This document shows, piece after piece, positions 1-11,112 of a stretch of DNA of 64,000 nucleotides. Each line of letters opens with the position of its first letter. The first letter of the stretch is position 1. The stretch is taken from positions 62,001 through 126,000 of the forward strand of contig NW_026870430.1 of assembly GCF_963576545.1 (NCBI RefSeq), written 5' to 3'. The notes below the pieces were generated by a model that saw nothing but the letters and a program-made list of their open reading frames with translations, did no database searches and was not told the DNA's origin. The translations under genes and the position numbers were made by a program. This stretch comes from Limanda limanda. Lineage: Eukaryota; Chordata; Actinopteri; Pleuronectiformes; Pleuronectidae.

Positions 1-205
1 ATAACTTTTTTTGTGAAGGTCGGAGAGACTTGCAAGTAGGCTTTACCCCCACTAAATGGGGTAGCGCGCATCGATCGGTACCATCCTTGAGCTTCTCCGA
101 CTTTCGGAAGGGTTAGGGTTAGGGTTAGGGATGAAAGCACATAGGAGAAAGAGATATTCTTGAATAACTTTTTTTGTGAAGGTCGGAGAGACTTGCAAGT
201 AGGCT

Positions 206-227
206 CTACCCCCACTAAATGGGGTAG
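206..227. repeat. Short inverted repeat CTACCCC / GGGGTAG in monomer A
   Basis: A perfect 7-bp stem (206-212 with 221-227) encloses the 8-nt loop CACTAAAT. It is present in most A units. Units with TGGGGTTGCG instead of TGGGGTAGCG lose the stem's outer pairs, and units with CTTTACC instead of CTCTACC lose one. It is absent from monomer B. It may only be compositional; whether it extrudes or folds is unknown. Confidence 0.6.
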
Positions 228-245
228 CGCGCATCGATCGGTACC
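227..245. other. Overlapping palindrome cluster in monomer A
   Basis: Nineteen bases hold four six-base palindromes: GCGCGC (227-232), ATCGAT (233-238), CGATCG (235-240, overlapping) and GGTACC (240-245). Monomer B keeps ATCGAT and GGTACC but not GCGCGC or CGATCG. It is the CpG-dense part of the unit and the place where most CpG-type variants fall. The end of this cluster, GGTACCATCC, is where the A/B hybrids switch. It could be a protein-binding site or may simply be an old conserved core. Confidence 0.55.
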
Positions 246-272
246 ATCCTTGAGCTTCTCCGACTTTCGGAA

Positions 273-293
273 GGGTTAGGGTTAGGGTTAGGG
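273..293 (+). other. Telomere-like G-quadruplex motif (representative of about 286)
   Basis: GGG plus three TTAGGG hexamers gives four G-tracts of three separated by TTA loops. With the A just upstream it equals the well-studied 22-nt human telomeric quadruplex sequence. It sits at positions 110-130 of every full-length A unit, here the second one. Twenty A units (157 bp) lack one hexamer, the unit at 21559 is degenerate, and the unit at 51983 has the first tract broken (GAGTTAGGG at about 52092). That leaves about 286 intact motifs in 64 kb. Quadruplex formation in the cell is inferred from known chemistry of this sequence and is not shown by the DNA. Confidence 0.9.
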
Positions 294-652
294 ATGAAAG
301 CACATAGGAGAAAGAGATATTCTTGAATAACTTTTTTTGTGAAGGTCGGAGAGACTTGCAAGTAGGCTCTACCCCCACTAAATGGGGTAGCGCGCATCGA
401 TCGGTACCATCCTTGAGCTTCTCCGACTTTCGGAAGGGTTAGGGTTAGGGTTAGGGATGAAAGCACATAGGAGAAAGAGATATTCTTGAATAACTTTTTT
501 TGTGAAGGTCGGAGAGACTTGCAAGTAGGCTCTACCCCCACTAAATGGGGTAGCGCGCATCGATCGGTACCATCCTTGAGCTTCTCCGACTTTCGGAAGG
601 GTTAGGGTTAGGGTTAGGGATGAAAGCACATAGGAGAAAGAGATATTCTTGA

Positions 653-807
653 ATAACTTTTTTTGTGAAGGTCGGAGAGACTTGGAAAGTGGTTGCATCT
701 GGACTAATTTGGGTCCTGCGGATCGATTGGTACCATCCCCGAGCTTGTACGACCTTCGGAAGAGGTCGACCGACGAAATTCCCCCAAATCTGAGGAGATA
801 TTCTTGA
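653..807 (+). repeat. Monomer B, representative 155-bp unit without telomere motif
   Basis: B is collinear with A for the first 110 bp without a gap (87 of 110 identical by hand count) and again for the last 13 bp. Between these it has a private 32-bp segment that includes GGTCGACC and ends in CCCCCAAATCTGAG, in place of A's 40-bp telomere-containing segment. This fully explains the 8-bp length difference. A and B therefore descend from one ancestral monomer. Either A gained the TTAGGG block or B lost it; the window does not say which. B units are never adjacent to one another and act as punctuation between runs of A. Confidence 0.97.
750..768. repeat. Inverted repeat CGACCT / AGGTCG in monomer B
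   Basis: A 6-bp stem (750-755 with 763-768) encloses the loop TCGGAAG, immediately followed by overlapping palindrome GGTCGACC. It would compete with the longer-range pairing of 667-674 with 750-757. It is present in nearly all B units; those at 4192, 7249, 11113 (GGTCAACC) and 42000 (GGTTGACC) carry a change at the edge of it. No function can be assigned. Confidence 0.5.
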
Positions 808-2095
808 ATAACTTTTTTTGTGAAGGTCGGAGAGACTTGCAAGTATGCTCTACCCCCACTAAATGGGGTAGCGCGCATCGATCGGTACCATCCTTGAGCT
901 TCTCCGACTTTCGGAAGGGTTAGGGTTAGGGTTAGGGATGAAAGCACATAGGAGAAAGAGATATTCTTGAATAACTTTTTTTGTGAAGGTCGGAGAGACT
1001 TGCAAGTAGGCTCTACCCCCACTAAATGGGGTAGCGCGCATCGATCGGTACCATCCTTGAGCTTCTCCGACTTTCGGAAGGGTTAGGGTTAGGGTTAGGG
1101 ATGAAAGCACATAGGAGAAAGAGATATTCTTGAATAACTTTTTTTGTGAAGGTCGGAGAGACTTGGAAAGTGGTTGCATCTGGACTAATTTGGGTCCTGC
1201 AGATCGATTGGTACCATCCCCGAGCTTGTACGACCTTCGGAAGAGGTCGACCGACGAAATTCCCCCAAATCTGAGGAGATATTCTTGAATAACTTTTTTT
1301 GTGAAGGTCGGAGAGACTTGCAAGTAGGCTCTACCCCCACTAAATGGGGTTGCGCGCATCGATCAGTACCATCCTTGAGCTTCTCCGACTTTCGGAAGGG
1401 TTAGGGTTAGGGTTAGGGATGAAAGCACATAGGAGAAAGAGATATTCTTGAATAACTTTTTTTGTGAAGGTCGGAGAGACTTGCAAGTAGGCTCTACCCC
1501 CACTAAATGGGGTAGCGCGCATCGATCGGTACCATCCTTGAGCTTCTCCGACTTTCGGAAGGGTTAGGGTTAGGGTTAGGGATGAAAGCACATAGGAGAA
1601 AGAGATATTCTTGAATAACTTTTTTTGTGAAGGTCGGAGAGACTTGGAAAGTGGTTGCATCTGGACTAATTTGGGTCCTGCGGATCGATTGGTACCATCC
1701 CCGAGCTTGTACGACCTTCGGAAGAGGTCGACCGACGAAATTCCCCCAAATCTGAGGAGATATTCTTGAATAACTTTTTTTGTGAAGGTCGGAGAGACTT
1801 GCAAGTAGGCTCTACCCCCACTAAATGGGGTTGCGCGCATCGATCGGTACCATCCTTGAGCTTCTCCGACTTTCGGAAGGGTTAGGGTTAGGGTTAGGGA
1901 TGAAAGCACATAGGAGAAAGAGATATTCTTGAATAACTTTTTTTGTGAAGGTCGGAGAGACTTGCAAGTAGGCTCTACCCCCACTAAATGGGGTAGCGCG
2001 CATCGATCAGTACCATCCTTGAGCTTCTCCGACTTTCGGAAGGGTTAGGGTTAGGGTTAGGGATGAAAGCACATAGGAGAAAGAGATATTCTTGA

Positions 2096-2251
2096 ATAAC
2101 TTTTTTTGTGAAGGTCGGAGAGACTTGGAAAGTGGTTGCATCTGGACTAATTTGGGTCCTGCAGATCGATTGGTACCATCCCCGAGCTTGTACGACCTTC
2201 GGAAGAGGTCGACCGACGAAATTCCCCCAAAATCTGAGGAGATATTCTTGA
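2096..2251 (+). repeat. B' unit, 156 bp, CTTGGAAAG subtype
   Basis: B with an extra A (CCCCCAAAATCTG) and GCAGATCG for GCGGATCG. The same subtype starts at 35724, 59548 and 62608, all in the outer or irregular blocks. Confidence 0.92.
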
Positions 2252-4191
2252 ATAACTTTTTTTGTGAAGGTCGGAGAGACTTGCAAGTAGGCTCTACCCC
2301 CACTAAATGGGGTTGCGCGCATCGATCAGTACCATCCTTGAGCTTCTCCGACTTTCGGAAGGGTTAGGGTTAGGGTTAGGGATGAAAGCACATAGGAGAA
2401 AGAGATATTCTTGAATAACTTTTTTTGTGAAGGTCGGAGAGACTTGCAAGTAGGCTCTACCCCCACTAAATGGGGTAGCGCGCATCGATCGGTACCATCC
2501 TTGAGCTTCTCCGACTTTCGGAAGGGTTAGGGTTAGGGTTAGGGATGAAAGCACATAGGAGAAAGAGATATTCTTGAATAACTTTTTTTGTGAAGGTCGG
2601 AGAGACTTGCAAGTAGGCTCTACCCCCACTAAATGGGGTAGCGCACATCGATCGGTACCATCCTTGAGCTTCTCCGACTTTCGGAAGGGTTAGGGTTAGG
2701 GTTAGGGATGAAAGCACATAGGAGAAAGAGATATTCTTGAATAACTTTTTTTGTGAAGGTCGGAGAGACTTGCAAGTAGGCTCTACCCCCACTAAATGGG
2801 GTAGCGCGCATCGATCGGTACCATCCTTGAGCTTCTCCGACTTTCGGAAGGGTTAGGGTTAGGGTTAGGGATGAAAGCACATAGGAGAAAGAGATATTCT
2901 TGAATAACTTTTTTTGTGAAGGTCGGAGAGACTTGGAAAGTGGTTGCATCTGGACTAATTTGGGTCCTGCAGATCGATTGGTACCATCCCCGAGCTTGTA
3001 CGACCTTCGGAAGAGGTCGACCGACGAAATTCCCCCAAATCTGAGGAGATATTCTTGAATAACTTTTTTTGTGAAGGTCGGAGAGACTTGCAAGTAGGCT
3101 CTACCCCCACTAAATGGGGTAGCGCGCATCGATCGGTACCATCCTTGAGCTTCTCCGACTTTCGGAAGGGTTAGGGTTAGGGTTAGGGATGAAAGCACAT
3201 AGGAGAAAGAGATATTCTTGAATAACTTTTTTTGTGAAGGTCGGAGAGACTTGCAAGTAGGCTCTACCCCCACTAAATGGGGTAGCGCGCATCGATCGGT
3301 ACCATCCTTGAGCTTCTCCGACTTTCGGAAGGGTTAGGGTTAGGGTTAGGGATGAAAGCACATAGGAGAAAGAGATATTCTTGAATAACTTTTTTTGTGA
3401 AGGTCGGAGAGACTTGGAAAGTGGTTGCATCTGGACTACATTGGGTCCTGCGGATCGATTGGTACCATCCCCGAGCTTGTACGACCTTCGGAAGAGGTCG
3501 ACCGACGAAATTCCCCCAAATCTGAGGAGATATTCTTGAATAACTTTTTTTGTGAAGGTCGGAGAGACTTGCAAGTAGGCTCTACCCCCACTAAATGGGG
3601 TTGCGCGCATCGATCAGTACCATCCTTGAGCTTCTCCGACTTTCGGAAGGGTTAGGGTTAGGGTTAGGGATGAAAGCACATAGGAGAAAGAGATATTCTT
3701 GAATAACTTTTTTTGTGAAGGTCGGAGAGACTTGCAAGTAGGCTCTACCCCCACTAAATGGGGTAGCGCGCATCGATCGGTACCATCCTTGAGCTTCTCC
3801 GACTTTCGGAAGGGTTAGGGTTAGGGTTAGGGATGAAAGCACATAGGAGAAAGAGATATTCTTGAATAACTTTTTTTGTGAAGGTCGGAGAGACTTGCAA
3901 GTAGGCTCTACCCCCACTAAATGGGGTAGCGCGCATCGATCGGTACCATCCTTGAGCTTCTCCGACTTTCGGAAGGGTTAGGGTTAGGGTTAGGGATGAA
4001 AGCACATAGGAGAAAGAGATATTCTTGAATAACTTTTTTTGTGAAGGTCGGAGAGACTTGCAAGTAGGCTCTACCCCCACTAAATGGGGTAGCGCGCATC
4101 GATCGGTACCATCCTTGAGCTTCTCCGACTTTAGGAAGGGTTAGGGTTAGGGTTAGGGATGAAAGCACATAGGAGAAAGAGATATTCTTGA

Positions 4192-7100
4192 ATAACTTTT
4201 TTTGTGAAGGTCGGAGAGACTTGGAAAGTGGTTGCATCTGGACTAATTTGGGTCCTGCGGATCGATTGGTACCATCCCCGAGCTTGTACGACCTTCGGAA
4301 GAGGTCAACCGACGAAATTCCCCCAAATCTGAGGAGATATTCTTGAATAACTTTTTTTGTGAAGGTCGGAGAGACTTGCAAGTAGGCTCTACCCCCACTA
4401 AATGGGTTTGCGCGCATCGATCGGTACCATCCTTGAGCTTCTCCGACTTTCGGAAGGGTTAGGGTTAGGGTTAGGGATGAAAGCACATAGGAGAAAGAGA
4501 TATTCTTGAATAACTTTTTTTGTGAAGGTCGGAGAGACTTGCAAGTAGGCTCTACCCCCACTAAATGGGGTAGCGCGCATCGATCGGTACCATCCTTGAG
4601 CTTCTCCGACTTTCGGAAGGGTTAGGGTTAGGGTTAGGGATGAAAGCACATAGGAGAAAGAGATATTCTTGAATAACTTTTTTTGTGAAGGTCGGAGAGA
4701 CTTGCAAGTAGGCTCTACCCCCACTAAATGGGGTAGCGCGCATCGATCAGTACCATCCTTGAGCTTCTCCGACTTTCGGAAGGGTTAGGGTTAGGGTTAG
4801 GGATGAAAGCACATAGGAGAAAGAGATATTCTTGAATAACTTTTTTTGTGAAGGTCGGAGAGACTTGGAAAGTGGTTGCATCTGGACTAATTTGGGTCCT
4901 GCGGATCGATTGGTACCATCCCCGAGCTTGTACGACCTTCGGAAGAGGTCGACCGACGAAATTCCCCCAAATCTGAGGAGATATTCTTGAATAACTTTTT
5001 TTGTGAAGGTCGGAGAGACTTGCAAGTAGGCTTTACCCCCACTAAATGGGGTAGCGCGCATCGATCGGTACCATCCTTGAGCTTCTCCGACTTTCGGAAG
5101 GGTTAGGGTTAGGGTTAGGGATGAAAGCACATAGGAGAAAGAGATATTCTTGAATAACTTTTTTTGTGAAGGTCGGAGAGACTTGCAAGTAGGCTCTACC
5201 CCCACTAAATGGGGTAGCGCGCATCGATCAGTACCATCCTTGAGCTTCTCCGACTTTCGGAAGGGTTAGGGTTAGGGTTAGGGATGAAAGCACATAGGAG
5301 AAAGAGATATTCTTGAATAACTTTTTTTGTGAAGGTCGGAGAGACTTGGAAAGTGGTTGCATCTGGACTAATTTGGGTCCTGCGGATCGATTGGTACCAT
5401 CCCCGAGCTTGTACGACCTTCGGAAGAGGTCGACCGACGAAATTCCCCCAAATCTGAGGAGATATTCTTGAATAACTTTTTTTGTGAAGGTCGGAGAGAC
5501 TTGCAAGTAGGCTCTACCCCCACTAAATGGGGTTGCGCACATCGATCAGTACCATCCTTGAGCTTCTCCGACTTTCGGAAGGGTTAGGGTTAGGGTTAGG
5601 GATGAAAGCACATAGGAGAAAGAGATATTCTTGAATAACTTTTTTTGTGAAGGTCGGAGAGACTTGCAAGTAGGCTCTACCCCCACTAAATGGGGTAGCA
5701 CGCATCGATCGGTACCATCCTTGAGCTTCTCCGACTTTCGGAAGGGTTAGGGTTAGGGTTAGGGATGAAAGCACATAGGAGAAAGAGATATTCTTGAATA
5801 ACTTTTTTTGTGAAGGTCGGAGAGACTTGCAAGTAGGCTCTACCCCCACTAAATGGGGTAGCGCGCATCGATCGGTACCATCCTTGAGCTTCTCCGACTT
5901 TCGGAAGGGTTAGGGTTAGGGTTAGGGATGAAAGCACATAGGAGAAAGAGATATTCTTGAATAACTTTTTTTGTGAAGGTCGGAGAGACTTGCAAGTAGG
6001 CTCTACCCCCACTAAATGGGGTAGCGCGCATCGATCGGTACCATCCTTGAGCTTCTCCGACTTTCGGAAGGGTTAGGGTTAGGGTTAGGGATGAAAGCAC
6101 ATAGGAGAAAGAGATATTCTTGAATAACTTTTTTTGTGAAGGTCGGAGAGACTTGGAAAGTGGTTGCATCTGGACTAATTTGGGTCCTGCGGATAGATTG
6201 GTACCATCCCCGAGCTTGTACGACCTTCGGAAGAGGTCGACCGACGAAATTCCCCCAAATCTGAGGAGATATTCTTGAATAACTTTTTTTGTGAAGGTCG
6301 GAGAGACTTGCAAGTAGGCTCTACCCCCACTAAATGGGGTAGCGCGCATCGATCGGTACCATCCTTGAGCTTCTCCGACTTTCGGAAGGGTTAGGGTTAG
6401 GGTTAGGGATGAAAGCACATAGGAGAAAGAGATATTCTTGAATAACTTTTTTTGTGAAGGTCGGAGAGACTTGCAAGTAGGCTCTACCCCCACTAAATGG
6501 GGTAGCGCGCATCGATCGGTACCATCCTTGAGCTTCTCCGACTTTCGGAAGGGTTAGGGTTAGGGTTAGGGATGAAAGCACATAGGAGAAAGAGATATTC
6601 TTGAATAACTTTTTTTGTGAAGGTCGGAGAGACTTGCAAGTAGGCTCTACCCCCACTAAATGGGGTAGCGCGCATCGATCGGTACCATCCTTGAGCTTCT
6701 CCGACTTTCGGAAGGGTTAGGGTTAGGGTTAGGGATGAAAGCACGTAGGAGAAAGAGATATTCTTGAATAACTTTTTTTGTGAAGGTCGGAGAGACTTGG
6801 AAAGTGGTTGCATCTGGACTAATTTGGGTCCTGCGGATAGATTGGTACCATCCCCGAGCTTGTACGACCTTCGGAAGAGGTCGACCGACGAAATTCCCCC
6901 AAATCTGAGGAGATATTCTTGAATAACTTTTTTTGTGAAGGTCGGAGAGACTTGCAAGTAGGCTCTACCCCCACTAAATGGGGTAGCGCGCATCGATCGG
7001 TACCATCCTTGAGCTTCTCCGACTTTCGGAAGGGTTAGGGTTAGGGTTAGGGATGAAAGCACATAGGAGAAAGAGATATTCTTGAATAACTTTTTTTGTG

Positions 7101-7248
7101 AAGGTCGGAGAGACTTGCAAGTAGGCTCTACCCCCACTAAATGGGGTAGCGCGCATCGATCGGTACCATCCTTGAGCTTCTCCGACTTTAGGAAGGGTTA
7201 GGGTTAGGGTTAGGGATGAAAGCACATAGGAGAAAGAGATATTCTTGA
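4192..7248 (+). repeat. Long-period unit, copy 1 (3,057 bp)
   Basis: Order: B4192 A3 B4836 A2 B5317 A4 B6124 A3 B6768 A2. Diagnostic changes: GGTCAACCG in B4192, with CTTTAGGAAG in the A just before it; CTTTACC in A4991; GCGCACATCGATCAG in A5472; GTAGCACGC in A5635; GGATAGATTGG in B6124 and B6768. The pair B6124/B6768 reflects a local A3 B duplication with a 644-bp period. The A at 4347 has AAATGGGTTTG. The A at 6605 has GCACGTAGG. Confidence 0.9.
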
Positions 7249-10200
7249 ATAACTTTTTTTGTGAAGGTCGGAGAGACTTGGAAAGTGGTTGCATCTGGAC
7301 TAATTTGGGTCCTGCGGATCGATTGGTACCATCCCCGAGCTTGTACGACCTTCGGAAGAGGTCAACCGACGAAATTCCCCCAAATCTGAGGAGATATTCT
7401 TGAATAACTTTTTTTGTGAAGGTCGGAGAGACTTGCAAGTAGGCTCTACCCCCACTAAATGGGGTTGCGCGCATCGATCGGTACCATCCTTGAGCTTCTC
7501 CGACTTTCGGAAGGGTTAGGGTTAGGGTTAGGGATGAAAGCACATAGGAGAAAGAGATATTCTTGAATAACTTTTTTTGTGAAGGTCGGAGAGACTTGCA
7601 AGTAGGCTCTACCCCCACTAAATGGGGTAGCGCGCATCGATCGGTACCATCCTTGAGCTTCTCCGACTTTCGGAAGGGTTAGGGTTAGGGTTAGGGATGA
7701 AAGCACATAGGAGAAAGAGATATTCTTGAATAACTTTTTTTGTGAAGGTCGGAGAGACTTGCAAGTAGGCTCTACCCCCACTAAATGGGGTAGCGCGCAT
7801 CGATCAGTACCATCCTTGAGCTTCTCCGACTTTCGGAAGGGTTAGGGTTAGGGTTAGGGATGAAAGCACATAGGAGAAAGAGATATTCTTGAATAACTTT
7901 TTTTGTGAAGGTCGGAGAGACTTGGAAAGTGGTTGCATCTGGACTAATTTGGGTCCTGCGGATCGATTGGTACCATCCCCGAGCTTGTACGACCTTCGGA
8001 AGAGGTCGACCGACGAAATTCCCCCAAATCTGAGGAGATATTCTTGAATAACTTTTTTTGTGAAGGTCGGAGAGACTTGCAAGTAGGCTTTACCCCCACT
8101 AAATGGGGTAGCGCGCATCGATCGGTACCATCCTTGAGCTTCTCCGACTTTCGGAAGGGTTAGGGTTAGGGTTAGGGATGAAAGCACATAGGAGAAAGAG
8201 ATATTCTTGAATAACTTTTTTTGTGAAGGTCGGAGAGACTTGCAAGTAGGCTCTACCCCCACTAAATGGGGTAGCGCGCATCGATCAGTACCATCCTTGA
8301 GCTTCTCCGACTTTCGGAAGGGTTAGGGTTAGGGTTAGGGATGAAAGCACATAGGAGAAAGAGATATTCTTGAATAACTTTTTTTGTGAAGGTCGGAGAG
8401 ACTTGGAAAGTGGTTGCATCTGGACTAATTTGGGTCCTGCGGATCGATTGGTACCATCCCCGAGCTTGTACGACCTTCGGAAGAGGTCGACCGACGAAAT
8501 TCCCCCAAATCTGAGGAGATATTCTTGAATAACTTTTTTTGTGAAGGTCGGAGAGACTTGCAAGTAGGCTCTACCCCCACTAAATGGGGTTGCGCACATC
8601 GATCAGTACCATCCTTGAGCTTCTCCGACTTTCGGAAGGGTTAGGGTTAGGGTTAGGGATGAAAGCACATAGGAGAAAGAGATATTCTTGAATAACTTTT
8701 TTTGTGAAGGTCGGAGAGACTTGCAAGTAGGCTCTACCCCCACTAAATGGGGTAGCACGCATCGATCGGTACCATCCTTGAGCTTCTCCGACTTTCGGAA
8801 GGGTTAGGGTTAGGGTTAGGGATGAAAGCACATAGGAGAAAGAGATATTCTTGAATAACTTTTTTTGTGAAGGTCGGAGAGACTTGCAAGTAGGCTCTAC
8901 CCCCACTAAATGGGGTAGCGCGCATCGATCGGTACCATCCTTGAGCTTCTCCGACTTTCGGAAGGGTTAGGGTTAGGGTTAGGGATGAAAGCACATAGGA
9001 GAAAGAGATATTCTTGAATAACTTTTTTTGTGAAGGTCGGAGAGACTTGCAAGTAGGCTCTACCCCCACTAAATGGGGTAGCGCGCATCGATCGGTACCA
9101 TCCTTGAGCTTCTCCGACTTTCGGAAGGGTTAGGGTTAGGGTTAGGGATGAAAGCACATAGGAGAAAGAGATATTCTTGAATAACTTTTTTTGTGAAGGT
9201 CGGAGAGACTTGGAAAGTGGTTGCATCTGGACTAATTTGGGTCCTGCGGATAGATTGGTACCATCCCCGAGCTTGTACGACCTTCGGAAGAGGTCGACCG
9301 ACGAAATTCCCCCAAATCTGAGGAGATATTCTTGAATAACTTTTTTTGTGAAGGTCGGAGAGACTTGCAAGTAGGCTCTACCCCCACTAAATGGGGTTGC
9401 GCGCATCGATCGGTACCATCCTTGAGCTTCTCCGACTTTCTAAAGGGTTAGGGTTAGGGTTAGGGATGAAAGCACATAGGAGAAAGAGATATTCTTGAAT
9501 AACTTTTTTTGTGAAGGTCGGAGAGACTTGCAAGTAGGCTCTACCCCCACTAAATGGGGTAGCGCGCATCGATCGGTACCATCCTTGAGCTTCTCCGACT
9601 TTCGGAAGGGTTAGGGTTAGGGTTAGGGATGAAAGCACATAGGAGAAAGAGATATTCTTGAATAACTTTTTTTGTGAAGGTCGGAGAGACTTGCAAGTAG
9701 GCTCTACCCCCACTAAATGGGGTAGCGCGCATCGATCGGTACCATCCTTGAGCTTCTCCGACTTTCGGAAGGGTTAGGGTTAGGGTTAGGGATGAAAGCA
9801 CATAGGAGAAAGAGATATTCTTGAATAACTTTTTTTGTGAAGGTCGGAGAGACTTGCAAGTAGGCTCTACCCCCACTAAATGGGGTAGCGCGCATCGATC
9901 GGTACCATCCTTGAGCTTCTCCGACTTTCGGAAGGGTTAGGGTTAGGGTTAGGGATGAAAGCACATAGGAGAAAGAGATATTCTTGAATAACTTTTTTTG
10001 TGAAGGTCGGAGAGACTTGGAAAGTGGTTGCATCTGGACTAATTTGGGTCCTGCGGATAGATTGGTACCATCCCCGAGCTTGTACGACCTTCGGAAGAGG
10101 TCGACCGACGAAATTCCCCCAAATCTGAGGAGATATTCTTGAATAACTTTTTTTGTGAAGGTCGGAGAGACTTGCAAGTAGGCTCTACCCCCACTAAATG

Positions 10201-11112
10201 GGGTAGCGCGCATCGATCGGTACCATCCTTGAGCTTCTCCGACTTTCGGAAGGGTTAGGGTTAGGGTTAGGGATGAAAGCACATAGGAGAAAGAGATATT
10301 CTTGAATAACTTTTTTTGTGAAGGTCGGAGAGACTTGCAAGTAGGCTCTACCCCCACTAAATGGGGTAGCGCGCATCGATCGGTACCATCCTTGAGCTTC
10401 TCCGACTTTCGGAAGGGTTAGGGTTAGGGTTAGGGATGAAAGCACATAGGAGAAAGAGATATTCTTGAATAACTTTTTTTGTGAAGGTCGGAGAGACTTG
10501 CAAGTAGGCTCTACCCCCACTAAATGGGGTAGCGCGCATCGATCGGTACCATCCTTGAGCTTCTCCGACTTTCGGAAGGGTTAGGGTTAGGGTTAGGGAT
10601 GAAAGCACATAGGAGAAAGAGATATTCTTGAATAACTTTTTTTGTGAAGGTCGGAGAGACTTGGAAAGTGGTTGCATCTGGACTAATTTGGGTCCTGCGG
10701 ATAGATTGGTACCATCCCCGAGCTTGTACGACCTTCGGAAGAGGTCGACCGACGAAATTCCCCCAAATCTGAGGAGATATTCTTGAATAACTTTTTTTGT
10801 GAAGGTCGGAGAGACTTGCAAGTAGGCTCTACCCCCACTAAATGGGGTAGCGCGCATCGATCGGTACCATCCTTGAGCTTCTCCGACTTTCGGAAGGGTT
10901 AGGGTTAGGGTTAGGGATGAAAGCACATAGGAGAAAGAGATATTCTTGAATAACTTTTTTTGTGAAGGTCGGAGAGACTTGCAAGTAGGCTCTACCCCCA
11001 CTAAATGGGGTAGCGCGCATCGATCGGTACCATCCTTGAGCTTCTCCGACTTTAGGAAGGGTTAGGGTTAGGGTTAGGGATGAAAGCACATAGGAGAAAG
11101 AGATATTCTTGA
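7249..11112 (+). repeat. Long-period unit, copy 2 (3,864 bp)
   Basis: Order: B7249 A3 B7893 A2 B8374 A4 B9181 A4 B9988 A3 B10632 A2. It repeats copy 1 with the same diagnostic changes in the same order, plus one additional A4 B block of 807 bp (3,864 minus 3,057 = 4 x 163 + 155). The extra block begins with the A at 9336, which carries the rare CTTTCTAAAGGG. Either copy 2 gained 807 bp or copy 1 lost it. The third copy follows the copy 2 form, which favours a loss in copy 1. Confidence 0.88.

Larger units (their letters stand above)
178..268. repeat. Long-spaced inverted repeat within monomer A
   Basis: GTCGGAGA (182-189) is the exact reverse complement of TCTCCGAC (257-264). With two G-T pairs the match extends to 13 positions, 178-190 against 256-268. 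The short inverted repeat at 206-227 lies inside it, so a transcript of one A unit could fold as a stem holding an inner hairpin. In B the same left arm pairs perfectly as GAAGGTCG with CGACCTTC (667-674 with 750-757 in the first B unit), so both monomer types keep a stem here through different bases. Function is unknown. Confidence 0.5.
164..326 (+). repeat. Monomer A, representative 163-bp unit with telomere-like core
   Basis: This is a consensus-like copy. Layout within the unit: 1-32 is identical to monomer B and includes a T7 tract (6-12) and GTCGGAGA (19-26). 43-64 is a short inverted repeat. 64-82 is a run of overlapping palindromes. 94-101 is the inverted partner of 19-26. 110-130 is GGG followed by three TTAGGG hexamers. 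131-150 is A-specific sequence. 151-163 (GAGATATTCTTGA) is shared with B. By hand count 77 of 163 bases are G or C. Length modulo 3 is 1, so any reading frame shifts at each unit and no protein repeat can be encoded. The unit is close to the DNA length of one nucleosome plus a short linker. Confidence 0.97.
1..4191 (+). repeat. Left irregular block: A4 B A2 B A2 B A2 B' A4 B A2 B A4
   Basis: B units start at 653, 1134, 1615, 2096 (B', 156 bp), 2904 and 3385. The first A has CTTTACC; it may be inside a longer run that begins before the window. The A at 808 has AAGTATGC for AAGTAGGC. The B at 3385 has the variant GACTACATTGGG, shared only with B units at 37013, 38458 and 47806. The B' at 2096 is of the CTTGGAAAG subtype seen again at 35724, 59548 and 62608. 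The part from about 1452 to 3651 has its closest relative 33,628 bp to the right. Confidence 0.9.

Noticed and set aside
6..12. T7 tract as RNA polymerase III terminator
   Set aside because: Four or more T would suffice chemically, but no Pol III promoter elements were found upstream, so there is no basis for a transcription unit.
110..130. True chromosome-end telomere tract
   Set aside because: Only two or three hexamers occur per unit, embedded in unrelated sequence; there is no continuous terminal tract.
757..772. CENP-B box in monomer B or A (TTCG followed by GAAGA)
   Set aside because: TTCG and the following A fit the consensus in B, but the required CGGG is absent (TCGA instead). In A neither the A nor the CGGG is in place.
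378..1022. Minus-strand open frames of 60 to 214 codons repeated through the window as protein genes
   Set aside because: They overlap each other in different frames, end and start wherever unit lengths shift the frame, contain translated telomere hexamers, and exist in nearly every unit. No domain, promoter or ribosome-binding context is seen.
2092..2367. Plus-strand open frames of 71 to 91 codons across B or B' and the next A
   Set aside because: They appear only where the extra A of B' (or a base change) removes a stop, and they are copied with the duplicated blocks. They have no gene-like features.
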